Notes under the pieces: generated by a model
Told to the model about the DNA's origin: nothing
What the model saw: only the letters and a program-made list of their open reading frames with translations
Database searches by the model: none
Position numbers and translations under genes: made by a program
Part shown: positions 43,771-55,528 of the stretch, one piece after another
How the letters are laid out: every line of letters begins with the position of its first letter
Numbering within the stretch: the stretch's first letter is position 1
Origin: Desmodesmus armatus
Taxonomy: Eukaryota > Chlorophyta > Chlorophyceae > Sphaeropleales > Scenedesmaceae
Assembly (NCBI GenBank): GCA_007449985.2
Contig: VIIQ02000148.1
Location: 124,001 to 188,000 of the forward strand
Direction: 5' to 3'
Length of the DNA: 64,000 nucleotides

Positions 43771-46700
43771 GGGTGGCGTCCCATGCTGCACATGAACACA
43801 CACTCGCAGCTGACACACGGGGATCATAGGGTTGGCATGTGGCAGAAGGGCTACTCATGTCAGTGCTTCTTTATGTACCTTCGTTTCGTGCTGTTGGAAA
43901 CATGCAGCCTGTAGTTGGGCCCTCCTGCAGTCTTGCTCTGCTGTGCTGAGCACCACAGATCTCCAACAGCTTTCGGAGAAGAAACTTGGGGCAGGAGCGT
44001 TGAATAGGTGGCGCTGGTACTGCATCATTGATTACGCACGGATGGAACGTAACCCGTCATGGAAGGGACACCCCATGTTGCCACCAGCACCAAGCAGCAC
44101 CCTCAGTTCCACAGCTGGGGGCAACATAGGCAGCCTGGGCACAGGGGGGTGCGCATGGTTCCTGCAGACCAGGAACAACCACGCAATGGGTGTTGCTGTC
44201 ACATGCACCAAGTCCTTGAACAGTGTAGCTTGCTGCAGCTGTTGCATTGGGTGCTGCCGCGCCTGCCTGCACGCATTGCTGTGCGCTATGCGTGCTACCA
44301 AGCAGCTACCTTCCTCAGCGCTCTTGACAAGCTCGGCAGTAAAGGATTGACAGACGCAGCAGGGGTGGCAACTGGTCCCCAATCTTCTCACTCGAAGCAT
44401 CAATGCACAGCATCAGCACATGGTGCGCCTCACACAGCTTCAGCCTCTGCGATCTTACTACAGCAGCAATGGGTGCGCCCCATTTGGCGAGTAGCATTGC
44501 AAGCTGCGAGACACCGCTATGGCAGCCAGCAGACAGCGCGCAGCATCTGTCTGACTGGGCGGGCTTGTGCTGACCGCAACTCTGGACTGTGATTGGTGGA
44601 TTCAACGTGTGATGCGTGCAGCTGTGCCCAGCGCGAGCAGTACATTAGGCTGACATGTCCTCGAGTCCAGCCACCCTGCCCAACAGGCTGCAGCAACTGA
44701 TTGCGCATCAGTGGCCAACTCAGGCACCAGCACCTGCCAACGCAACAGTTTTCTCGCCCAAGCACCATATGCTGTAGAGGGATGCTGCACTTGACCTGCA
44801 GGCACTGTGACATTGCTCCTTTCCTGCTGTCTTTGCTCCTTAACATGCGCCTCCACCAGTGTGTAAGCCTACAGGATACACATGTAGTGTTCCTGTAGCG
44901 CCCACAAGAAAGTGTTTGTTGAGGGCAGGGCGTGCTTAGCCAACCGCGGCAAGGCTTGCCAAAAGCTGCAGCTTCCAGAGCTGCACTGCTGCACCCAGCA
45001 GAGCTACCCTAGCCTCCTCAGCACAAGCAGGGGACTGCAGCACTGTGTGCGTCGGAATGCTACATCCCCCTTTCTTATGACATTGTAGTGGCTTAGTCCA
45101 CAAAGCATGGTGGCGCACAAGCAAAGCAGATGCTGCAGGAGTTTCCCCCCTGCACCCTGTCACGGCATATAATCAACAGAACTTCCCATGTTGAACATCA
45201 GTCGTATGTATGTAAGCAGTATGTAAGCAGTTCCGGCTCATTGCCAGCAGCCAAGTTTGGTCCTGTACTGAGTGCGCTGCGCATTTTGAGGGTATGGAAA
45301 AGCAATCCATTCACTCAGCCCGACATGCAAGTCAGGATGAGCCTGCATGCTGGTCTCTGTGTGTCATGTGAAGGAGGGGGCCTGTGAGGGCGACAGCATC
45401 ATGGCGATGTAGGGGCGGCCTCAGCAAGGCTTGCCCAATGCCTGTTGGACCCTCCCGTGGGCTGCCCACGGAGGGCAAGTACTTCAAGTACTTGCAGGAA
45501 AGTTTCCTGCTGCCATGTGCTGCAGGCCAGTATTTTTGAAGCCAGTGGGATTACGCCCCCCCTTGTAAAACCAAGTATGTTTGAGGCACAAGGTGGCTGT
45601 GTCCCAGCTTCAAGCAGGCTGACCCTCTACCAACTGCATGTCTTGATGGCACTCAAGGCTGGCACTCCAACCATCTGCTTAGCATGGCAGGGCGATCCAA
45701 CGCTGGCAGTGCGACGCATGCCATGGCATTGGCAATGGGCATTGGTGCTGCATATCGCATTCTGCAGTGTGCTGGACACCGATATGGCGCATTTGAGGGC
45801 GACACCCACTGTGTGGACAAGGCAACCGCAGCACCAGCGCAGAGCATCTGCATGCTGCGTCACGCGGACGGTCCGTGCTGACATGCATCTTGGGTTTGGG
45901 TGTGGCGTGCAGCATTGCCCGCGCTGTGGCATGGCATTCCTTGAGGGCTGAATTGCGAGTGGCAGGGTTGAACGCATGGGTGTAGCCTTGCTTGGTTCAG
46001 AAGCCAGCGTGTCCCACTGGGAGTCCCAGGATCTGCGGGAGCTTCAGGGACAATGTGGTGCAGCAGTTCGTCTTGTGAGGGCGTGATGCGCATGTCGTGC
46101 GGTGGGCGTGTTGGAACAGGAGTTCACGCTTGCTCCTCAAGCTCAAGTGCTGGGCCGCCCCGTGCGGCACCCACGGCACACGGGCAGGCTTATACAGTAC
46201 GCTCATGACTGACTCAGCAATCAGCCGCTGTGTGACTTTGTGAGTGCTGATGCTGATTGGGCATTGCCACAGTGCTGCTGGCATGACATTCAGCGCCGCC
46301 TGGTTGCTACATGTATGAAGTCCTGTGATGTGACCACAATCAGCCCAGCAGTCACTGATGCCGCATGAATTGGCATGCTGCCCCAGCTGGCCTGGCGGTG
46401 CTGTTGGAGTGCCTGCGTTATGTCAGGCCCCTTCTGATCAGAACTAATATCGGAAGAGAAGAAGCTGGCAGCTGCAGAGCTTCCCACTACCCCGTACAGT
46501 CTGTCTGCCTTCCTACATAGAAAACTTCATTGTTGAAAACACGTTGGTCCTTGCAGACTGCTAGGCCCAACACTTCACACTGAGGTTCTTGACAAGGATT
46601 ATGACCCGTGCCGTTGAGCGGCATATCATCAGCCCGGCAATCTGTCAAGCCATGCTTTTGCTTAGCTCCTTCACCATACAACTGCTGCTTCTATCGAAAG

Positions 46701-46807
46701 CTTCTTTAGCGCTGCTGGGACGTCCTTGGAAGTCTGTCGCCCAGCTAGCTGGCCGCTGCCAATCAGTCTCAGGGTGTTTGCGTCTAACACCATAGCGTGT
46801 GATCAAC
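43771..46807. other. No gene recognised
   Basis: 3 kb between divergent LHCSR and protease starts. Open frames reach 177 codons (44059-44592) but overlap frames on the other strand and show no known domain or splice structure. The block holds a chain of three palindromes at 45451-45510. The protease promoter should lie in the last few hundred bases. Confidence 0.45.
45451..45510. repeat. Three palindromes in a row
   Basis: CCTCCCGTGGGC/GCCCACGGAGG (one bulged base, 45451-45475), GCAAGTACTT-C-AAGTACTTGC (45475-45495) and GCAGGAAA-G-TTTCCTGC (45494-45510) follow one another without gaps, with spacers of 0-2 bases. Confidence 0.85.
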
Positions 46808-49800
46808 ATGCAGCAAGGACCGTGGTGCGCGTTGCTGCTAATCGGGCTGGTGCTTATGCAAGCCAGTGCCGTGTCAGGCAGGAAACTCAACGTGGTGGGC
46901 AACGGGTAAGACAGCGCATCATGCACGGCTAAAGCAGGGATGCGTTGAACATACGGCAGCTTGTACGACAGGGCCCAGCCACGATGGCATGGTCACGTAT
47001 CCCTGCTGTTATCGCTGTAGATTACCCTGCCGGGGCTCGTCTGCCTGTGCACAAAATGCAGACCAGCAAACAATGGATTGACCTATGTCAATGGCGTCAA
47101 TGACGCATTGCACATGCGTGCAGGAATGGCAATCCTGATGCCCCAGGCCTCCAGGCAGATGCTGTTGACCCCACTGACCCATTTGAGTCAGGCGCCCCTT
47201 TTGTGGAGGATGAGGTGAGCACCGGTCCTGCATGGTGAGTAGTCCACACCGTCTGACTCAATCACGTCCCTAACAGTCTTCGTCCAGCCACCCACAACCC
47301 GTCCTCCCAAGTCACCCTAGGTCCCATGTCAGGTCCCCCAGGTGGCTCAAACCCATCTATACCCACATAAGCAAATATCTCAGAGCAGCAGCAACTGTCG
47401 CAGCAACAGCGGTAGCACCTGTTGCAGCAGCCAAAGCATGCACACATGCTGGTCGCTCCCACCCTGCAGCTGCGCACATTCCTACTCATCCCACGCCCTC
47501 AACCGCCGCCTGATCACCTCCAATGTGGCTGCATGCTGCTGCCATGGTGCCCTACAGCTGGTGGTCATGTTCAAGCCTGGCACTGACAAGGCCAAAAAGG
47601 ACAAGGCCCTAGGCAAGGGCAATGCTGAAGAGCGGATGGTGGTGCAGCCGGGAGATGGTGCATCTGGTGACATCTCCCTTGTCAAAGTGAAGATGCTGCC
47701 TGAGCAAGCCTCCAAGGGACAACTCAAGGCCGCTGCTGCACGCATCAAAAACGGTGTGTGCCGCTGTTTCTGGCTGGCCTACCTGTGCGCCGCACCCCAC
47801 CAGCATCACTCACGTGTTGAATATCGTACTTCAGGTGCATGCACATTCACTATCTAGCCACCCATGGTGTATCCTGACAGGCAGTGCTGTGCAGAGCCCC
47901 TCCGCCAGTGCTGTCAAGCCCTGTCCTGCTCGTCCTTCCCTTGATGCGAAGCCAAACTGTTACACACCACTTGAATTACCTCCTAGCTTTGTCTGGTGTT
48001 CCCCCTCTCCCGCAGATGAGGATGTTGAGGTTGCTGAGCCCAACTTCATCTACAAAAAGTCCCAAGCCACTAACGACCCCAGGCTTGGCGAGCTGTGGGG
48101 CATGCTGGCCAGCGGTGGCGGCACCAATGCCGTGGGGGCATGGACAGCCGGCAACACGGACTGCTCAGATGTTGTCATCGGCGTCATCGGTGAGCAACAG
48201 CAACAGCAGCAGCAGCAGCCAGCCTCTTGAGCTTGAGCACATGGTGTCTTGCACAGAAGGGTTGCCATTGCACTGGGAGGTGCAGCTACTCAAGCAAGCA
48301 GGCGCGTACATAAGTGCTGATGGTTCTGCCATGTGGTGCTGCGACATGCTGTGCTGTGACATGCTGTGCCGTGACATGCTGTGCTGTGACATGCTGTATT
48401 GCAGATACTGGCATCCAGTTCAGCCATCCTGACCTGGCAGCCAACATGTGGGTCAACCCAGGCGAAATCCCAAACAACGGCATCGACGATGACAAGAACG
48501 GATTCGTTGATGATGTCTGTGAGTGCACATCACTGCTGCCAGCTCGTTGCTGCCCGCATCTGCATGCTCTGGACCCTCCGGATTGAGCATTTGCATGTCG
48601 GAAGCACATGCAGATGCTCTTTTATGCTACCACCAAACAGCTGCGGCCTCATGACTGAAAGCCCGACAGTCTGTACCCTGTGCATGATCCTAACTTTAGT
48701 GACAGGCATTGCCCCCCCCCCTTGCTCCCATGTCGGCCATCTGTTATCCCGGCCAGTAGAGTGCGCCTGACAGGGTGTGCATGTGGGTGTTGCTGTGTCG
48801 CGTGCAGATGGCTATGATTTCTGGACTGGTGACGGCAGTGTGTATGACGACACAAATGACGACCACGGCACGTGAGTTCTGCACTCCTCGGTCCCAGCAA
48901 CCACTGGCAGCAGCAGCTGTCAAACCAGCTGTTTGTCCATCTACTCTATATATTCCTTACAGCAAATACACGCATTCCAGTAGTCACATTCAGCTGTGAC
49001 AGCTGCAGCTGCCAAAAGCCATCCGATAGGCTAGCCCAGCTGATCAGGGATGCTTGCACATTGCTGACATCATACACTGCCTGCCATCAAAATCATCATG
49101 TGTCAACTGCTGCCGCACGCAGCCATTGTGCTGGCACCATCGGCGCTGTCGGCGGCAACGGCCAAGGAGTGGTGGGTGTGTGCCAGAGCGGCCTCAAAAT
49201 GGTATCCGCCAAGTTCTTGGGAGGCGAATCCGGATCTGGGTCAACCAGCGGTGCTATTGCAGCGCTCAACTACCTACTGAACCTGAAGACCAAGTACAAC
49301 CTCAATATGGTTGCCACATCCAACAGCTGGTAAGGTGGCTAGGCAGCGAGTATTGCAACAGCTGGTGAGGGTTTACTTATGTTTGACCAGGGTTTTGGCA
49401 GTTGGCAGGGAGTGGGTTGGGCAGCCACTGTTGCAGCTGCAGGGGGCAGGAGTGTTATTGTTTGGCAATGAGGGGAAGCATAGTTGCACGTGCCAGCACA
49501 ACCACCTGCACAGGCAGGCTGCGCTCACGTTCTGCAGGCAATGAACACCACTGATCTGATCGGCAATGCCTTGCGGATTGGTGCTGCTGCATTGCAGGGG
49601 CGGTGGCGGCTACAGTTCAACACTGTTGCAAGCCATCCAGAGGCACCGGGATAACAACATTCTGTTCATCGCTGCTGCTGGCAATGGTACGTGGCTGTAC
49701 TGGCTACTGACACACAAAAAGGAAACACTGTGCGCTCGCCAAGCTGCCTCAGTTGCCTGCCACATGCCATACTGTTACTGTTACATGGTTCAGGCTGAGC

Positions 49801-52065
49801 CTGAACACCCCGCAGGGAGCCAACGAGGCTCATTGGGCATCAGCATCATAGAACGCATCTGAACAGACGCACCCCAAGCAGACAGCGCTGACTCCCTTGC
49901 CCTTGCCGCCATTTTGCTGCTGCAGCTGGTGCCAACTCTGACCGCACCCTGTACTACCCTCAAGGCTACAACTCGGACAACGTCATTTCTGTTGGCTCTA
50001 TAACCTCTAATGGGGTCATCAGCTATTTCAGCAACTACGGGCAGACCACTGTGGACCTGTTTGCCCCAGGCAGCAGTGTGCTCTCTACACTCCCCTTCAG
50101 CGCATACGGTGCATACAGCGGCACAAGTGAGTGCAGATTCACACCCCTTCCATGCCCTCGGGCTGGAAGGGTCAGGTGGGGGGAGGGCTAGCCTGCATGC
50201 TAGACATGCACACCCCTCTCAGCCTCAACCCACGCCGGTGGCTCTTCATAGGAGTAATTACTTTACTAATTACTCACTGAGTCTAGCTGGCAACTGCGGC
50301 TACCTAGGCAGCTCTGCTGGTGGGAAGGATATTCACAAGCAGGCACAAGACAGACAGCAGGGCGCATGTACTGCATGTGTACTGCAGAGTGCAGGCTGTT
50401 CTGTATGTGTACTGCAGAGTGCAGGCTGCAACACAGCAGTTGGACATGTCTGCGGCCTTTGAGGACTGTGCTGGCTTCTGATCAAAGCATGCAGCAAACA
50501 AGCATTGCCTGTACGATGCAGTGTCCGCAGTGCACAAACTACTGTGCGTTTGGCGTCAGCGCTGCTGCTGATCACCATTCACGGTTGTCGCTGCTGATGC
50601 TGCTGTGCATGCACTGCTCTTGGCGCATCCTGTATTCTGTAGGCATGGCAACCCCTCACGTGTCTGGAGCAGCTGCGCTGTACGCTGCCGCTTACAAGCG
50701 CAACACTGGCGGTGTGCCGACATATCAAACCGTCAAGGCCGCCATCATGGGAACAGGAGTGGCGGCCACCGATTACACGGTGAGCATTCATCGAAGACTG
50801 ACACAGCCGGTGACACAGCTGGCTGATCCAGCACAGGGTTAGGCTTAGGGGTTTAGGGCAAGCGCTCAACCAGAGCTCCTATACCCTGATACATCAATCG
50901 ATCCAGCACCAGGTGTGACCCTCAAACTAGCAGAACCTCTGTTGCAAGAGACCACTTTCCCTGTCTGTTGGTGCTGCAGCTGAATTTTGCAGGATGACTA
51001 AGAAAAGACATGCTTTGATCATGTGGGCATAGCATAGGGCAACATGCGTTCAAAGCGTCCATTCACCCAGCCAGCAGCTTGGCATATTTTGTGAGCTGTG
51101 GGCGTGCGTCATGACATGTAGCCAAGTGCCGCAATTGGTACCTTAAATATGAACCAGCTAAGTGTGCCTGGCCTGCTGTGTTGTGTTTCTGCAGGCTACA
51201 AGTGTGTCAGGCAAGCGCCTGAACGTGGCTAACCTGCTGGCCAGCGTGCCAGCCGGCCCTGTCAACCCCCCCAGCCCACCACCTTCCCCCGAGCCCCCCA
51301 GCCCACCACCTTCCCCGGAGCCTCCCACTCCTCCACAGCCCCTCAGGAAGATGAATGTTGCGGTAGGTCCTGGATGTATGTATTGATTCTGCTTACTGCT
51401 ACGTACATACCAGTAGTCGCGACAAGCGACATCGCTGCACTGCTCACGTGTAGTACAGCCACAGCACAGCGCTGGCATGGCCTGTTTGGTACTGGACTGT
51501 GGCTCTGTGACGTCACGCCGGCTGTCTTTCTATACAGCGTGGGGGCTGACACACACCGCACAGCCAGGGGGCACTTCTTCAGCTGCATATGTAGGCTTCA
51601 TGTGTGTGCACGCATTGTGATCGCACTGTGCTGACCACCTTGCGTGTGTCTCCGCCGCCCTGTCTGCTGCAGGTCAGTATTTCTCTGGTAAAAGCTGTCA
51701 GCAGGAAGTCCGAAACATTCACGTGCCAGGCCACCATCACAGCAACCGACGCTGAAACCGGCGCTGTCATCCCTGGCTGGACTGCCCTATCATTCTACAC
51801 CATTGACCCTGATGTCCCCGGCGTGACAGACAGTAACAACGCCTTCCCCACTGCCAATATTGAGTCTCAGGGCCAAGTCGTGGTCAGTCCCTCCATCCCA
51901 ACCCAGACTGCCCTCGGGTCCAGCAACAACAAAGCAGTGAAGACCTATCTGACAAAAACAAACCCCCAATTCGCGGGCACCGCCTGCACTCTGACCGTCG
52001 TGTCTGTCAGCCACCCCCAGTACGAGGCAATACAGGGGACATCCTACCTGTCTGGTCGCCTGTAG
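46808..52065 (+). CDS. Secreted subtilisin-like serine protease (S8) with Ser/Pro linker
   Basis: Twelve exons: 46808-46905, 47124-47214, 47558-47753, 48016-48189, 48405-48518, 48808-48871, 49123-49329, 49598-49686, 49926-50126, 50643-50779, 51195-51362, 51673-52065; 643 residues, all phases agree. Signal peptide MQQGPWCALLLIGLVLMQ, cleavage near ASA/VSG. A propeptide of inhibitor I9 type follows (LVVMFKPGTDKAKKDKA). Catalytic residues: Asp187 in VIDTGIQFSHPDL, His244 in DDHGTHCAG, oxyanion Asn344 in AAAGNAG, Ser412 in GTSMATPHVSG. Then a hydroxyproline-type linker PPSPPPSPEPPSPPPSPEPP (about 470-490) and a C-terminal beta-type domain of about 140 residues with two Cys. The Asp and Ser codons are both split by introns. 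Secretion and the cell-wall-type linker suggest action on the extracellular matrix; Chlamydomonas VLE/sporangin is a subtilase of this sort, but orthology is not shown. Confidence 0.93.
48337..48400 (+). repeat. 15-bp repeats before protease exon 5
   Basis: Four to five units of (C/T)GTGACATGCTGTG(C/T) end at the acceptor TATTGCAG of exon 5 and supply its upstream tract. Confidence 0.85.
49783..49852 (+). repeat. Dispersed repeat, copy 1 (protease intron 8)
   Basis: TGGTTCAGGCTGAGCCTGAA opens this block, followed by CACCCCGCAGGGAGCCAAC and GCTCATTGGGCAT. The same series occurs at 53957-54013. The opening GTTCAGGC(T)GCCTGAAC is itself a palindrome. Confidence 0.8.
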
Positions 52066-52463
52066 GGCCCTCAAGCCTGCGGGTTAGGAGCGGGTGCTGG
52101 GGACCGGTGGTGGGTTGCGGAGAGCGATGGCTGATTGACTGACAGCCACACATCGCCTGTAGAGCGCTTGTACCTGTTTGTCAGGCTCGGGAGGGTGGTT
52201 GGTGGGCGGTTTGCTTGTACGCGCAGAAGTTTGTTGGTCCTGAGGGCTGTCACTGACAGCGGCTGCTAGCAGCCTCGTGTGCATTCCCTTGAGGCTACAA
52301 TGGTCCCTGTTGGTGGGCTTTGTGGTGTGTGCGTGATGTGTGATGGATGTGTTGATGTTGTTGGCAGCGGTGCCAGTGTTGCTGGCTTTCTGTCGAGGGT
52401 TCAGGGCTTGTCAAGAAACACAATCAGCAGGGCTCAGCCGCTTACGGGCAGCATCATTCCTCA

Positions 52464-53030
52464 GGAGTGTTGCTGCATCACCCTGATGCGGACGCCCTTG
52501 ATCCCATGCGTTGTTCTTTATGCCTTCATGCCTCCCCCTTGCTTTCTTTTTTTTGGACCCGACCTGTTGCTTGTTGGTCTCAACTCAGCACAACCCAATG
52601 TACTACTGCCTGCCATTGCCAGGCAGTAGTGATGTTGATGAGGATGGACAGGCAGGGCCTGGGGATCTCTCCACAAGGTAGCGATTGTGTGGCAATTGAG
52701 ATTGTGTCGTGTTGCACAGGCACATGCTGGCAGGGTACCGGCAGCATTGAGCAGCAGCGTTGGTTGGGAGTGTTGCTGCATGACCCTAACACGGACGCCC
52801 GCATGTGGTGCTCTTCATGCCTTCATGCCTCCCCCTTGCTTTCTTTTTTCTTGGAACCGACCTGTTGCTTGTTGGTCCCAACTCAGCACAACCCAATGTC
52901 AGTGTCAGGCAGTAGTGATGTTGATGGTGATGGACAGGCTGGGCCTGGGGATCTCGCTACAAGGTAGCGATCGTGTGTAAGTTGGCACTGTGAGTTGTTG
53001 CACAGGCACATGCTGGCAGGGTGCAGGGGC
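52464..53030 (+). repeat. 303-bp tandem duplication
   Basis: 52464-52757 and 52767-53030 match in order over most of their length: GGAGTGTTGCTGCAT.ACCCT, TGCCTTCATGCCTCCCCCTT, ACCTGTTGCTTGTTGGT, GGCCTGGGGATCTC, CACAGGCACATGCTGGCAGG. Small indels and base changes show it is old. Confidence 0.92.
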
Positions 53031-53062
53031 AGATGCAGCTTGCCGGGCAAGCTGCATCTGCC
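53028..53062. repeat. Perfect 17-bp hairpin with 1-base loop
   Basis: GGCAGATGCAGCTTGCC (53028-53044) and GGCAAGCTGCATCTGCC (53046-53062) are exact reverse complements around one G. It sits exactly at the end of the second unit of the 303-bp duplication. Confidence 0.93.
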
Positions 53063-53088
53063 TGGCGCCATTTTTCTGGTGTGGTAGA

Positions 53089-53109
53089 GGTTGTGTATCC
53101 TACACAACC
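53089..53109. repeat. Perfect 9-bp hairpin
   Basis: GGTTGTGTA (53089-53097), loop TCC, TACACAACC (53101-53109). Confidence 0.85.
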
Positions 53110-53956
53110 GGTGCTTTGATGGTAGTGGTGGTGGTATCGGCGGGCCACGTGGTTGTAGGCCCCAGACTTACCTGGACACCCAGCCGAAGTCATATGCTTC
53201 ATGGCTTGACTTGCACCGCTGCAGTCGTGCTGCTTGACGGTTGTTGTCCTGCTGCTTCCAGTCCCTCAGACTGTGTGGCACTAGCCCAGTACCAGCTGTG
53301 TGCTAGGGGTGGTGGTGGTTCAAGCAGTCACATGTACACTTGCCAGTGCGTGCGCATGTGTGCAGGTGTGGTTGAAGATGCTTATCGACACAGCAACCAT
53401 GCCGCGTTCGACGGTTATGGGCTGGCCCATTCCTGGACGCCTGTTTTCAACCGGGAAGCCGCTTCACAGCATTGTAGGCCTGTTTGCATTCTTATCACCC
53501 CCCATAGCTGCTGCGGCCCGGCACTGGGTGCAATGTTTTGGTTGCTTGCGCCCTCAGTAGTGTCCGGATGGTCATTTTTTTGACCCAAGTCGACCTGGCC
53601 CAGCTGCAGCTGACACCCAGCATGTACCGTTGGCAGCACCACACTCTACACCGGGGCGTGTACTGCACGTCTGTTATGCTGTGCTATGTCCTGATGTATC
53701 CTGCTGTCACCTGTTTGTCATCCCTCCCTCTTGCAGCGCTTGTTGGTATGAGCAGCTGCTTGACTTGCGGTGTACACTGCACTGGCTGGCACAGTGCTGT
53801 CATAGGCTGCACCATTATGGTACCGTACCGGCGGCTGACTCGCTTTCTCAAGGCCTTGTTGCTGGCAGGGTTGGTGTGATATATGGAGTCTGGTTGGTTA
53901 AACAGCGGCTGTTTGGGATGCACTTTGTCAACTCCATGCATTACTGTTGGTGTTTT

Positions 53957-54013
53957 CATGGTTCAGGCTGCGCCTGAACACCCCGAAGGGAGCCAACAAG
54001 CTCATGGGGCATT
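53957..54013 (+). repeat. Dispersed repeat, copy 2
   Basis: TGGTTCAGGCTGCGCCTGAA, then CACCCCGAAGGGAGCCAAC and GCTCATGGGGCAT, matching the block at 49783-49852. Similarity also reaches upstream (TTACTGTT..T). Confidence 0.8.
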
Positions 54014-55528
54014 ACAGCTGCATGTGCACATGGATGCTGCCAGGATACCCCAGGCGGTCTAGCCTCATACGGGATTGTCATGTAGCTCCATTCTTCAGGG
54101 CAGTTGGTGGCCGGCAGATCCCGGCATGCATGTTGACGGGGCCCGGGCCGGAATGACACCAGGCATCGAAGGAAGATGTACATGTGGTGGTTCGTTGCGC
54201 GGCACGGGCTGGGAAAGATGGCATGAGCAGTACTTGGCTGGAAATGGCGCACATTGCACGGCTTGCTTGGCGCAGCAGGTTGAATGCCACTGGTGGTGAG
54301 GCAACACCAGCCAGTTAGAACGTCTGCATTACCCGTATGTGCTGGCGTGCATTGTGGCTGTGCTGTACTGCCTTACCCACAATGACTGTGGCATGACATG
54401 ATGTGAGGGTTGCATGTGAAGGTGTTGAGGTGCAACGTCGGCAAGTTGACCCTCTGGGTGTAGCCCTTGTCGGGACCGAATCTGGCTGCTGCACAATTGG
54501 CTTTTGGAGTGGTTTGTTAGTGCTGAGAGTAGCTTGAGCAGCAGTGGGTGAGTATGCCACATGAGATTGGCCAGTTGTCAAGTCATTGAATCGGCATGGC
54601 AGGTGTGCCATGTGCCTGTTGCGTTGCTGACCGTGCGAGGGTCATGCGCCGGGATGCGTGCCTGGCAAGGCACGCACTAACGTCAATTTTTCGTGGATTG
54701 AATTTCTGCTGTTGAAGTCGAGCAGCTCAGGAAGGGGCAGAAATACTTTGGGGCCGAAAATCTTGAAGTGTAATACCTTTGAGATCCTTGTACAAGAGAA
54801 GCAGTTATATCCATGATAGCAGCAGACAGCAGAAGCTCACGGCCCACTGGGGGCCTGGGCCAGGTGAACAGGTGTTCACACAGGCATTCAGCATCAGCAG
54901 CAGCCGGCTCTACATCCAGCATTGACATCACCTTGCAACCAGTAGTAATGTGATGGAGAGTCAGCGCCTACCTGTTATGACGCTCAGCGGTGAAAGCAAT
55001 ACCCCCCCCCCCCCGGCACAGCGTGCAACATGCCCAACCCAGCTCCAGCTCATGTGCTGTAGCATCTCAGGCAGCATGCTGTTCACCAAGGCATACTGGA
55101 CATCACGCTAGTGACTCTGGGTGTTGCTTCCAGGTCAGCAAGTGGCCTACTGCTTGTGTCTGCTTCAAGACTAAAAGGCTTTTGGTGCCAGCCTGGCACA
55201 CCCTGGTTGTTCAGGAAGGAATACAGACATGACATGGAGCTGATCACCACCTAGTTTCATTATGAAGTATGTTTAGAGTTACGAAAACAAGGCGCCCCCT
55301 CGTAATGATGCAGGGCATTGCAGGAGCTCCAGAAATCTGCCACCCTGCAGCTGTGCTGTCGGACAAAATTCAAACGCACCCCATGTTTCAGCAGTGTCAT
55401 CGCTGAGCTCACAGCACATCACGATGTCTGACAATTTATCTGCATTTATTCTGGTGCTTTAGTGTCGCTCCCTTGGCTTTGGCGTGTATCACGTGGTCTG
55501 CTTTGACTTCAGGAAGCCTGGGGGCGAA

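Larger units (their letters stand above)
52066..55528. other. No gene recognised; repeats and hairpins
   Basis: 3.4 kb between protease stop and cupin start. Contains a 303-bp tandem duplication, two perfect hairpins and a dispersed repeat, listed separately. Open frames are short or overlap. The cupin promoter should lie near 55.3-55.5 kb. Confidence 0.5.
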
